Assembly (NCBI GenBank): GCA_026996895.1
Contig: JALWJX010000045.1
Location: 1-53,266 of the forward strand
Direction: 5' to 3'
DNA from: Candidatus Kapaibacterium sp.
Lineage (GTDB): Bacteria; Bacteroidota; Ignavibacteria; Kapaibacteriales; WFXC01
Length of the DNA stretch: 53,266 nt
Made by a program: the position numbers and the translations under genes. The notes below the pieces were generated by a model. It saw nothing but the letters and a program-made list of their open reading frames with translations, was not told the DNA's origin and ran no database searches. Shown here one piece after another: positions 9,501 through 16,430 of the stretch. Each line of letters starts with the position of its first letter. Within the stretch, counting starts at the first letter, position 1.

Positions 9501-10222
9501 ATGGAGCGCAGGTTGTGTTTGATCAGTACCTGAGCAGTGGAGAGGTTAAGTGGGGAACCAAAACGAATCTGACGGTCCTGTTGCCCCACGGATATGAAGG
9601 GCAGGGACCGGAACATTCCAGTGCCCGTTTAGAGCGATTTTTGCAGTTAGCGGCGGAGAACAATATGATCATTGGCAATTTCACCCTTCCGTCGCAATAC
9701 TTCCACGCACTGCGGCGGCAGGTGCTGGCGCCGTGGCGAAAACCGCTGATCTTGATGACACCCAAAAGTTTGCTTCGCCATCGCCTGGCCAGCTCCACAC
9801 TGGAAGAGTTTACCAGTGGACGCTTTCAGGAAGTTATTCCTGATCCCGTTGATCCTGCCGGCGTGCGCCGGGTGATCTTCTGCACGGGCAAAGTCTACTA
9901 CGATCTGTTTGTCCGTCGCCAGGAATTAAAGGCTGAATCGCAGGTTGCGCTGATTCGCATTGAACAGTTGTATCCTTTCCCGGAAGCGATGATTGATCAG
10001 ATTCTTGAACGCTTTGCCAGAGCATCGGAGATTCTCTGGGTGCAGGAAGAGCCAATCAATATGGGCGCCTGGTGGTATATTGACCAGAAACTTCGGGATA
10101 AAATTGGTGCGCACCAGCGGTTCTGGTGTGTCGCCCGCCCGGAAAGTGCCAGTCCAGCAACCGGCTACTCTGTGCTGCACGCAATGGAGCAGGAAGAATT
10201 GCTGAAGCAGGCGTTTGCATAA
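6539..10222 (+). CDS. kgd: Fused 2-oxoglutarate dehydrogenase E1 / succinyltransferase (Kgd type)
   Basis: A 1227-residue protein with the architecture of mycobacterial Kgd (multifunctional 2-oxoglutarate decarboxylase/dehydrogenase). Residues 1-40 match the OGDH N-terminal helix ('YVEELFFDYLKDPESV'); an Ala/Pro/Glu-rich linker covers about 55-95. An E2 acyltransferase domain (about 105-345) ends with the catalytic 'TYDHRIIQGAESGEF' near residue 321. A full thiamine-diphosphate E1 follows, with 'MAHRGRLNVM' at about 555, 'GDAAFAGQGVVAETLNLS' at about 655 and 'IIINNQIGFT'. No lipoyl domain is visible, as in Kgd, so lipoyl groups must come from another protein. It acts in the TCA cycle in the cytoplasm, converting 2-oxoglutarate to succinyl-CoA (or decarboxylating it). 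No separate sucB or lpd is nearby. Confidence 0.94.
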   Translation: MVDLNQAYVEELFFDYLKDPESVSPSWRRYFQEHQQEIQQWLEAEQRPLWLPQLQSPEPKSDGEQQATAPAVAPVEVTPQKEKAEEQVKAPPAAARVEEEFPPVPIGPEDQLLPLRGIQSRIAENMNTSLKVPTATSVRTLPVKVLDENRQLLNAFLVRKGQSKLSFTHLIGWALIKALKKYPRLNDAFTVVDGKPYRVVRSSINLGLAVDLVRPDGSRTLVVPNVKGAEKLSFKQFVEAYNTLIRKARDNALELDSLLGTTVTLTNPGMIGTVMSIPRLMWGQGLIFATGAITYPAEYSGVTQRTLATMAVGKVMTVTSTYDHRIIQGAESGEFLQYFHRLILGEEGFYEEIFHDLGVPFRPWRWSEDRLVVSLFQDYKELSEREARVRELINAYRVRGHLYADINPLRYSFETHPELEPSSYGFTIWDLDREFNAGDLADLGRAPLRDILAVLRDRYCGTLGIEYKHMQEPEKKEWVQRRIENREGKFTFTPEEKKRILQKLIDADSLEQFLHTRFIGHKRFSLEGGESLIPLLDFLFDAASTRGLQEVYLGMAHRGRLNVMVNIIGMPAERIFREFQGDLDPESFYGAGDVKYHLGGKGVFHGQGGAVQITLAANPSHLESVNPVVEGMARARIDELQDPSGNHVLPVLIHGDAAFAGQGVVAETLNLSKVRAYHTGGTIHIIINNQIGFTTSPEEARSTVYATDLAKMLQVPILHVNGNDPEAVVAAALFALEYRQTFHEDVVIDMFCYRKYGHNEADEPSYTQPLLYKIINQMTPVWKLYSGKLQREKILDEAAIAALYKEAQQRWQKAYDQVSARKVDVHQLLQQRQTADLFQPVSTAVDAATLRLIAEKITTLPEHFTLHPKLKRFLEHRRQSVLDGKGIDWATGEALAFGSLLLEKHRIRMSGQDSVRGTFSQRHAAFVDYETGEEYIPLNHIKPGEQEQLHIYDSTLSEFAVLGFEYGYSLQNLEGLTLWEAQFGDFANGAQVVFDQYLSSGEVKWGTKTNLTVLLPHGYEGQGPEHSSARLERFLQLAAENNMIIGNFTLPSQYFHALRRQVLAPWRKPLILMTPKSLLRHRLASSTLEEFTSGRFQEVIPDPVDPAGVRRVIFCTGKVYYDLFVRRQELKAESQVALIRIEQLYPFPEAMIDQILERFARASEILWVQEEPINMGAWWYIDQKLRDKIGAHQRFWCVARPESASPATGYSVLHAMEQEELLKQAFA

Positions 10223-10352
10223 CGCACATCCCGCTGGGAGTAATGATCCGAGTGCAGCACGAAAATCGCTTCCGAACGCCGAACGCAAAAATGCCTTGAA
10301 AAGGTGAATAATGCAGGCAAAGAAGGTACGTACAAAAAAGAGGAGCGTTGCA

Positions 10353-12290
10353 ATGCGACGACGATGGTTTTTGGGCATCATAAGTGTGTTTCTGATATGG
10401 ACTGTTGCGCTGTCGGCACAGTCCTCGGTTCGACTGATTCCGGCGAAGCCGAAGCAGGGGAAGTTGGTGACGATTAAGTACAAACCGAACCAGCAGTTGG
10501 CGCCGGTGACAAAGCTGTATGCGTACGTGTACCTGTTCACTGAGCCGGATGGGATACCCCGCGTGGAGGTATCTGAGTTGCGCCGTGCTGGCGGGGGAGA
10601 ATTCGAAGGCACGGTGCAATTGAAGCCATCGGATGTTTTTGGAATGATCAAGATTACCGATGGTGGCGAGCTGGTGGATGACAATCAAAAACGTTTCTGG
10701 GATTTTCTGGTCACCGCCGATTTTGTGCATCCGGTCCAGGGGGCGCACTATCGGCGTGGCTACAGCTTTCTGGGCAGTTTGCCGGAGCCCTGCAAGCGGC
10801 AGGTGAACTACGATTCTGCACGGGCAGCCTTTCAGCGGGAACTTCAGCAATCGCCGAACTATTTGCCGGCACAGGTGGGTTTGCTGTGGCTCAAGCAGGT
10901 GTTGGGCGAAATTTCCCCATCACAGTTTGAGAAAGAATTCCGTGCGCTGCTGGAACAGTTTCAGGATTACAGTCAGCCGCACTTTCTCCTGACGGCGATC
11001 CGTGGATGGCAAATGCTCCGGAATCCGGAAAAGGTGAAGGAACTGGAGCAGATTCTTTTAGCGCAGTTTCCGGAAAGTGAGGCGGCAAAGGAGGTGAAAT
11101 TCCAGCGTCTTATGGCAGTGACCGATCCATCGCAGTTTTTGCGCGAAGCAACGCTGTTCTTGCAGCGATATCCTGCTTATCGACGGGGTGAGGAATTGGA
11201 GCGAAACATTGTCACCCGATATCTGCGTCGGGGTGAATATGACACCGTTGCCGCTTTTCTGCAACGCATCCCATCTCCCCATCCGCAGTCGTACATTATG
11301 CTGACGCGCTTTTTGCTGGGGCAGTATCAGATGATGACCGATACGATTGAGCAGCGAAAACTCCGGGATCGTCTGGCGGAAGTTGCCAACCTGATGCGGG
11401 AGTATGTGGAGCAGGATCTGCTATCGCTCAAACCGCCGTACCTGGCGCCGTCGGAGTGGGAAAAGCAAATGACAACCGTGCGAGCAGAGGCATTTTATAC
11501 GTATGGGCTGGTGCAGGAAGCCTTTGGCAATCTGGAGCAGGCGATGGAAGCCTATCAGCAGGCACTGATGTGGTACGATATGGAGGATGTTCCTGCTGAT
11601 CTCTACGATCACCTGATCCCGCTGCTGATCCGCTTCGGACACTCCAAGGACGCATTTCTCTTCATTCAGCAGGCAATCGTGACCGGTAAAGCCTCGGATT
11701 CCATCCAGAAGCAGTTGCGTCCATTGTATGACTCTCTGGTTGGCAAGGGAGATGAAGGATTTCGGGAATTAGAGCAGCATCTGGAGCAAGAGAAAAAGAG
11801 CTATCGCAAGATGCAACTGTTCAAGAAGCGGTTGAATCAGCCAATGGTCGATGGCGAACTGACCACCTTAGATGGGAAAAAAGTTCGCTTAAGCGACTTT
11901 AAGGGGAAAATTTTGATCCTCGATTTCTGGGCAACGTGGTGCGGACCCTGCAAAGCCTCGTTTCCTGTCCTGCAACGGCTGTACGATTCGTTGAAGAACG
12001 ACAAAGACATTGCGTTTCTGGTAATCAATGTGTGGGAGCGCGTCGACAATCGGGATAGCATTGTCAAAGCATTTCTGAAGCAGACCAACTATACCTTCCC
12101 GGTGTATCTGGACAAAAAAGATGCGCTCATCCGCAAGTATGGCATTACGGGCATTCCCACTAAGGTGTACATTGACAAAAAAGGGCGGATCCAGTTTAAG
12201 GAGATCGGGTTTATGGGTGCCCAGCGCTCCCGGGAATTCTTCCTGGATGTCCTGGAGTTACTTCGAGATCCAGCCTTCTATCGGCAATGA
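10353..12290 (+). CDS. Secreted TPR protein with C-terminal TlpA-like thioredoxin domain
   Basis: About 645 residues from the ATG at 10353, preferred because GAGGAG precedes it and the signal peptide 'MRRRWFLGIISVFLIWTVALSAQ' then starts correctly; ATG 10311 with AAAGGTG is the alternative. After an Ig-like N-terminal region (about 25-130) comes a helical TPR-like middle ('FQRELQQSPNYLPAQVGLLW', 'AFGNLEQAMEAYQQALMWY'). A TlpA/ResA-type thioredoxin domain (about 495-645) has the active site 'WATWCGPCKAS' near residue 530 and the cis-Pro 'GITGIPTKVYID'. It is probably a periplasmic thiol-disulfide reductase tethered to a protein-interaction scaffold; the redox partner is unknown. Confidence 0.85.
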   Translation: MRRRWFLGIISVFLIWTVALSAQSSVRLIPAKPKQGKLVTIKYKPNQQLAPVTKLYAYVYLFTEPDGIPRVEVSELRRAGGGEFEGTVQLKPSDVFGMIKITDGGELVDDNQKRFWDFLVTADFVHPVQGAHYRRGYSFLGSLPEPCKRQVNYDSARAAFQRELQQSPNYLPAQVGLLWLKQVLGEISPSQFEKEFRALLEQFQDYSQPHFLLTAIRGWQMLRNPEKVKELEQILLAQFPESEAAKEVKFQRLMAVTDPSQFLREATLFLQRYPAYRRGEELERNIVTRYLRRGEYDTVAAFLQRIPSPHPQSYIMLTRFLLGQYQMMTDTIEQRKLRDRLAEVANLMREYVEQDLLSLKPPYLAPSEWEKQMTTVRAEAFYTYGLVQEAFGNLEQAMEAYQQALMWYDMEDVPADLYDHLIPLLIRFGHSKDAFLFIQQAIVTGKASDSIQKQLRPLYDSLVGKGDEGFRELEQHLEQEKKSYRKMQLFKKRLNQPMVDGELTTLDGKKVRLSDFKGKILILDFWATWCGPCKASFPVLQRLYDSLKNDKDIAFLVINVWERVDNRDSIVKAFLKQTNYTFPVYLDKKDALIRKYGITGIPTKVYIDKKGRIQFKEIGFMGAQRSREFFLDVLELLRDPAFYRQ

Positions 12291-12363
12291 GCAAATGAAG
12301 AGGCGAGACGCCGGGGAGTAGCGAACACGGCTGAAAGACAGCAGATGATGCGGCTGATGCCAG

Positions 12364-12395
12364 TCGCCGATAGGATTGAAACGAGTTTCCGGCGA
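12364..12395 (+). other. Hairpin in the argS leader
   Basis: In the 186-base gap before argS, arms TCGCCG (12364-12369) and CGGCGA (12390-12395) pair perfectly and enclose a second, tight stem GAAAC-GA-GTTTC (12378-12389). No T-run follows, so it is not a typical terminator. It may be a structured leader for argS or a processing site. Seen directly; role is inference. Confidence 0.4.
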
Positions 12396-12476
12396 TCGTG
12401 CGAACAGAAACTTCGGTGTCGTGAGGACGCACAATGACAATAGCAGCAAGTTGGATGACAAAAGGCACGGACAACA

Positions 12477-14129
12477 ATGCTCAAGAAGCGGGCGCAAGAG
12501 TTGCTGGTAGCAGCTTTCGAGGCGTTACAAATCCCGGTATCGGCTGAAACGATTCGTCTGGAAATTCCACGGCAGGAGTTCGGCGATTTAGCAACGAATG
12601 TAGCGCTGACACTGGCGAAGCGTTTGCGGAAACCTCCGCGAGCCATTGCAGAGCAGATTGCTGAAGTGCTTCGGACGATGGCAGAAGACCTGGCACAGGT
12701 TGAAGTTGCCGGTCCCGGTTTTATCAATCTGCGATTTACCCCGCAGTTCTATCACCAGATGCTTCGACAGATTGTAGGACAGGGGGCACAATGGGGACGA
12801 CATCAGGCGGAACATCCGTTGTCAGTGAATGTGGAATTTGTCAGTGCCAATCCCACTGGTCCGCTCCACCTGGGGCACGGGCGGAATGCGGCGATCGGCG
12901 ATACGCTGGCAAATCTCTACGAGTGGATGGGGCATACAGTGGTGCGGGAGTACTATTTTAACAACGCTGGCAATCAAATGCGGATGCTGGCACTCTCGAT
13001 TTATGCCCGCTATCGACAGTTGCTCGGCGATGCCGATTACCCGTTGCCCGAAGATGGATATCGGGGAGAGTATATCACCGACATTGCCCGATCGCTGGTG
13101 GAGCAATACGGTGATCAGTTGCGGCAGGGAACAGAAGAACAGTTGCAGTTGATTCAAAAGAAAGGCGAGGAGTGGTGCTTCCGTATGATTCGGCAAACGC
13201 TGGATCGCATAGGAGTGCAGTTCGATGTCTATTTCAACGAGGATCGATTGTACACTGAGGGGAAAATCGAGGAAGTGATTGCGCTCTTTCGCCAGAAAGG
13301 GTTGGTATATGAGAAAGATGGGGCGCTGTGGCTGAAACTTACGGCGGTTGGACGCCCGCAGGATCGGGTGATTGTGAAATCGACCGGAGAGCCGACCTAC
13401 CGATTGCCGGATATTGCCTATCACCGGGAGAAGTTTGAGCGGGGATACGATGTGCTGATCGATGTCTTTGGTGCTGATCACATTGCAACCGCAGAGGATG
13501 TGAAAGCAGCATTAGCGGCGCTGGGATATGATGTGAGCCGCTTGAAGGTGATTCTGTATCAGTTTGTCACGCTGCTGGAGGATGGCAAGCCGGTGAAAAT
13601 GTCGAAACGGTCAGGGAAAACCTATACCCTGGACACGTTGATTGATGAAGTTGGTGCCGATGTCGTCCGCTTTTTCTTCCTGATGCGCAGTGTGTCGAAA
13701 CATCTGGAATTCGATCTCAATCTGGCGCGGGAACAGTCGGAAAAAAATCCAGTTTTTTATCTCCAGTATGCCCACGCTCGCATTGCGTCGATTTTCCGAA
13801 AGATGGATGAAAGAGGGATTGCGATTTCCGAGGCTGCAATGATGGAAGGGATCGAGCAATTGCAGCAGCCGGAGGAGCTGGCGTTGATCAAGGAACTTGC
13901 CCGATTCCCCGAAGTTATCGAAGCAGCCGCTACCGCCGCTGAACCGGTGATACTGGCGGATTACCTGCGAGATGTTGCTACGGCGTTCCATCGATTCTAT
14001 CATCAACATCCCGTGCTTGGAGCAGATTCTCCGCTTCGGGAGGGGCGAGTTGCGTTATTGCACGCGACCCAAACCACGTTGCGAAACGGTCTGGCAATTC
14101 TGGGTGTTTCGGCGCCAGAGAGGATGTAA
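12477..14129 (+). CDS. argS: Arginyl-tRNA synthetase
   Basis: A 550-residue class I aminoacyl-tRNA synthetase that charges tRNA-Arg. The order is canonical: an N-terminal Add-1 domain (about 1-90, 'EIPRQEFGDLATNVALTLAK'), the HIGH motif as 'NPTGPLHLGHGRNAAIGD' (about 125-142), a Rossmann catalytic core, the KMSKS-like loop 'KMSKRSGKTYTLDTLIDEVG' (about 374), and a C-terminal DALR anticodon-binding helical domain. The length is normal. The ATG at 12477 has only a weak AAAGG upstream. A 186-base leader with an inverted repeat precedes it. Confidence 0.96.
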   Translation: MLKKRAQELLVAAFEALQIPVSAETIRLEIPRQEFGDLATNVALTLAKRLRKPPRAIAEQIAEVLRTMAEDLAQVEVAGPGFINLRFTPQFYHQMLRQIVGQGAQWGRHQAEHPLSVNVEFVSANPTGPLHLGHGRNAAIGDTLANLYEWMGHTVVREYYFNNAGNQMRMLALSIYARYRQLLGDADYPLPEDGYRGEYITDIARSLVEQYGDQLRQGTEEQLQLIQKKGEEWCFRMIRQTLDRIGVQFDVYFNEDRLYTEGKIEEVIALFRQKGLVYEKDGALWLKLTAVGRPQDRVIVKSTGEPTYRLPDIAYHREKFERGYDVLIDVFGADHIATAEDVKAALAALGYDVSRLKVILYQFVTLLEDGKPVKMSKRSGKTYTLDTLIDEVGADVVRFFFLMRSVSKHLEFDLNLAREQSEKNPVFYLQYAHARIASIFRKMDERGIAISEAAMMEGIEQLQQPEELALIKELARFPEVIEAAATAAEPVILADYLRDVATAFHRFYHQHPVLGADSPLREGRVALLHATQTTLRNGLAILGVSAPERM

Positions 14130-14170
14130 ACCTGGTGGTGTCGGAACGTACTATCCCTATGGACTGCTCT

Positions 14171-14214
14171 GGCAGTGCATACCATAAGAACCTCTGGTAT
14201 GGCGTATGCCTGCC
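14171..14214 (+). other. Strong hairpin between argS and the FtsB/DivIC gene
   Basis: The arms GGCAG-T-GCATAC (14171-14182) and GTATGCCTGCC (14204-14214) form 11 base pairs with one bulged T. The stem continues inward through CAT (14183-14185) and ATG (14199-14201 region). An alternative stem, CATACCA (14178-14184) with TGGTATG (14195-14201), competes with it. No uridine tract follows directly. It may end argS transcription or protect the mRNA 3' end. The structure argues against translation starting at 14206. Confidence 0.5.
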
Positions 14215-14223
14215 GGAGATTTT

Positions 14224-14231
14224 GTAACTTT
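14224..14231 (+). promoter_or_regulatory. Candidate Bacteroidota-type -7 promoter element (TAACTTTG)
   Basis: TAACTTTG at 14224-14231 matches the TAnnTTTG -7 consensus known for Bacteroidota housekeeping promoters, 26 bases upstream of the FtsB/DivIC start at 14257. A clear TTTG -33 box at the expected distance is not seen. If real, transcription would begin a few bases downstream and leave a short leader carrying the AAGGGGTG ribosome-binding site. Confidence 0.3.
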
Positions 14232-14256
14232 GCATCTGAACAGTGAAAAAGGGGTG

Positions 14257-14580
14257 ATGAGGCGACGGCGTAGGCGTAAGCGGCGAGGGATCAAGCGGCA
14301 ATTGTTGCGCCGCCGTATAGTCATTGCGGTCGTGGTGGCGGTTGTGATGGCATTTATCCTGTTTTTTGCCGATTACAGCCTGTGGACCCGTATCCGCCTG
14401 GAAATGGAAAAGCGGGATTTGCAGGAACAAATTGCGCAGCAGCAGCGGCGGCGGGACTCACTGCGAAAATTGATCAAACGATTGCAAACCGATACGCTCT
14501 ACATTGAAAAGCTGGCGCGGGAGCAGTACGGAATGGTGCGACCGGGAGAAGAAGTGTACATTTTTCGCACGGCAGAATGA
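14257..14580 (+). CDS. FtsB/DivIC-type septum formation protein
   Basis: A 107-residue single-pass membrane protein of cell division. The ATG at 14257 is preferred: AAAAGGGG lies immediately upstream, and a longer frame from 14206 would begin inside a strong hairpin. Visible are a very basic cytoplasmic tail (run of Arg/Lys, residues 1-20), one transmembrane helix ('IVIAVVVAVVMAFILFFA'), then a periplasmic coiled coil ('MEKRDLQEQIAQQQRRRDSL') and the family-typical 'TLYIEKLAREQYGMVRPGEEVY'. FtsB/DivIC pairs with FtsL and FtsQ/DivIB at the divisome. Its stop overlaps the next ATG by four bases. Confidence 0.88.
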   Translation: MRRRRRRKRRGIKRQLLRRRIVIAVVVAVVMAFILFFADYSLWTRIRLEMEKRDLQEQIAQQQRRRDSLRKLIKRLQTDTLYIEKLAREQYGMVRPGEEVYIFRTAE

Positions 14581-15503
14581 GCGACTGGATTGGCGTTGAT
14601 ATTGGTGGAACTCGTATCAAGGCGGGACTGGTGACGTCAGCAGGGCGGGTGCGGAAGGTGGTCGTGCAGGAAACGCGCGGTTCGGTTGAGGAAATTCTTG
14701 CGACCGTGGTTGCACTGGTAGAACCATTGCTGGCACAATCAAAAGCGGTGCGGGGGATAGGCGTTGGTGTGCCCGGCATCGTGGATCATCGGGGCGTGGT
14801 GTATGATCCCCCCAATCTGCCGGGGTGGCACAAAATACCAGTGCGTCGGTTGTTGCAGCAGCACGTTGCCGTACCGGTATGGGTGGAGAATGATGCCAAT
14901 GCGGCTGGTATTGCCGAATTGCTCTTTGGCGTCGGACAGCAATTGCCCTCCTTTCTGTACCTGACCTGGGGCACCGGTATCGGCGGGGCACTTATCTTGA
15001 ATCGATCGCTGTGGAAAGGAGCAGGATGGGCAGGCGAAGTGGGGCATATCGTTCTCAATGCAGCCGTGCCATTTCAAGCGACGTCGGGTTTTCGTACCGG
15101 AACCCTGGAACAATGGGTAGGGCGCAAAGGAATCGAAGAAATTGCCCGGTATATCTACTACCAGTTCCACCAGCGGCACCGGTCGATTTCCGGACAGCAG
15201 TTGGCGAAAGCGGCGCGCCGGGGTAAACCGTGGGCAACAGCGGCATTGGCACGGATTGCGGAAGTGATGGGCATCGGCATTGCTTCGCTGGTTACAGTGC
15301 TGGGTGTGCCAGATGTCGTGATCGGTGGCGGCTTTTCCCATTTTCCAGATGCCGTGTTTGAGCACATCCGGAATGTTGCCCGTATTCGAACATTGCCCTT
15401 TGTTGGCAAGAGGCTCCGGATTCATAAAGCGGTGCTGCAGGATAAAACGGGCGTTCTGGGAGCTGCGGCACTGGGAATGCTGCAACAGAGGGAAGTTTCA
15501 TAA
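14577..15503 (+). CDS. ROK family sugar kinase (glucokinase-like) lacking the zinc motif
   Basis: A 308-residue ROK protein with the ASKHA kinase fold. Phosphate 1 is 'GVDIGGTRIKAGLV' at the N-terminus; the catalytic loop is 'VWVENDANAAGIAE'; 'TWGTGIGGALI' is the phosphate 2 loop; 'WAGEVGHIVLN' carries the sugar-contacting E and H. There is no DNA-binding N-terminus, so it is an enzyme, not a repressor. Unusually, the C-x-C-G-x(4)-C zinc site that normally follows GH in ROK kinases is absent: the segment reads 'PFQATSGFRTGTLEQWVG', with no cysteine. Whether it is still active on glucose or another sugar cannot be said. It overlaps the FtsB/DivIC gene by four bases and is followed by ridA. Confidence 0.88.
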   Translation: MSDWIGVDIGGTRIKAGLVTSAGRVRKVVVQETRGSVEEILATVVALVEPLLAQSKAVRGIGVGVPGIVDHRGVVYDPPNLPGWHKIPVRRLLQQHVAVPVWVENDANAAGIAELLFGVGQQLPSFLYLTWGTGIGGALILNRSLWKGAGWAGEVGHIVLNAAVPFQATSGFRTGTLEQWVGRKGIEEIARYIYYQFHQRHRSISGQQLAKAARRGKPWATAALARIAEVMGIGIASLVTVLGVPDVVIGGGFSHFPDAVFEHIRNVARIRTLPFVGKRLRIHKAVLQDKTGVLGAAALGMLQQREVS

Positions 15504-15518
15504 ACTGGAGATCGTGGA

Positions 15519-15899
15519 ATGCACATCATTGAAACAGCCAGTGCTCCGAAGCCGATTGGACCCTATTCGCAAGCGCTGTTGACGGATAATGGCTTTTTGT
15601 ACCTTTCTGGACAGATCCCGCTGGATTCGCAGGGACACATTGTAGGGAGCACCATTGAGGAACAGACGCGACAGGTGTTCCGCAACATTCAAGCAGTGCT
15701 GGAAGCAGCCGGCTATCGATTGTCCGATGTCGTAAAGACGACCGTGTTTTTGCAGGATCTGGAGGAATTCGCTGCGATGAATGCCGTGTATGCCGAGGTC
15801 TTCGGCGATCATAAACCAGCGCGATCTGCGGTGCAGGTTGCACGATTGCCAAAGGACGTGAAAATTGAAGTGGAAGTGATTGCGTATAAGAAGCCGTGA
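15519..15899 (+). CDS. ridA: RidA family reactive imine deaminase
   Basis: A 126-residue protein of the YjgF/YER057c/UK114 family, which hydrolyses reactive 2-aminoacrylate and similar imines formed by PLP enzymes. It matches along its full length: '[24 protein letters not shown]', '[14 protein letters not shown]', '[21 protein letters not shown]', '[24 protein letters not shown]'. The arginine in 'KPARSAV' is the conserved substrate-binding residue. It is trimeric and cytoplasmic in known members. The ATG follows a GGAGATCGTGGA stretch. Its stop overlaps the GTG start of the next gene. Confidence 0.95.
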   Translation: MHIIETASAPKPIGPYSQALLTDNGFLYLSGQIPLDSQGHIVGSTIEEQTRQVFRNIQAVLEAAGYRLSDVVKTTVFLQDLEEFAAMNAVYAEVFGDHKPARSAVQVARLPKDVKIEVEVIAYKKP

Positions 15900-16429
15900 A
15901 GCTTGTGCTGGTCCCATTGTGGTTCGCAGCCATTGTTGGCGTTGTCGCGCAAACCGATGCCGCAGAAGCACCTGATACGACTGCTGGCGTGTCGCCGACG
16001 GGAGCAGTTGTGCGTTCGCTGTTACTTCCCGGTTGGGGACAGCTTTACACGGGACATCCGATCAAAGCGGCGGTTATTGCTGCTGCCTTTGGAACCAGTG
16101 TCGGCGTGAGTGTGTACTACCATCTGCAGTTTCAACAGCAGCAGCAGTTGATCGAAGCGTATCAGGAGCAATATCAAACGGAGGCGCCATTGTCGATGAT
16201 TCAGGTGCGGGAATATTACCGCGATCGCCGCGACGAATTTTTGATCTACACGGCGATCATCTATGCTATTGCGGCACTGGATGCGTACGTTGATGCTCAC
16301 CTGGTGGATTTTGACGTCAGTCCGGATCTTTCGGCTGAACTGCGCCTTCAGCCTGCGCCGTTGTTCCGTATGGCGTCATTGTTGCCGGTGGGATCGCAGC
16401 TTCAGGTACAACTCCGGGTGGAGTGGTAG
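15896..16429 (+). CDS. DUF5683-type membrane protein
   Basis: A 177-residue protein starting with GTG at 15896, overlapping the ridA stop (GTGA). It has a signal peptide ('[17 protein letters not shown]'), then the family hallmark '[21 protein letters not shown]', a membrane segment, a charged Gln/Glu/Tyr-rich loop, and a second membrane segment '[23 protein letters not shown]'. DUF5683 proteins are common in Bacteroidota/Chlorobiota and have no established function. The C-terminal strand pattern may face the periplasm. Nothing catalytic is visible. Confidence 0.7.
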   Translation: MKLVLVPLWFAAIVGVVAQTDAAEAPDTTAGVSPTGAVVRSLLLPGWGQLYTGHPIKAAVIAAAFGTSVGVSVYYHLQFQQQQQLIEAYQEQYQTEAPLSMIQVREYYRDRRDEFLIYTAIIYAIAALDAYVDAHLVDFDVSPDLSAELRLQPAPLFRMASLLPVGSQLQVQLRVEW

Positions 16430-16430
16430 G

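Noticed and set aside
12371-12382. AGGATTGAAAC-like end resembling the 3' end of many CRISPR repeats
   Set aside because: It occurs once, has no second copy at spacer distance, and is explained by a local hairpin with GTTTC.
14206-14256. Upstream start for the FtsB/DivIC gene giving 17 more residues
   Set aside because: It begins inside a strong hairpin and has no ribosome-binding site, whereas 14257 has AAAAGGGG directly before it.
16263-16430. In-frame extension upstream of the gamma-glutamyltransferase
   Set aside because: It is the other frame of the DUF5683 gene; the signal peptide begins at 16431.
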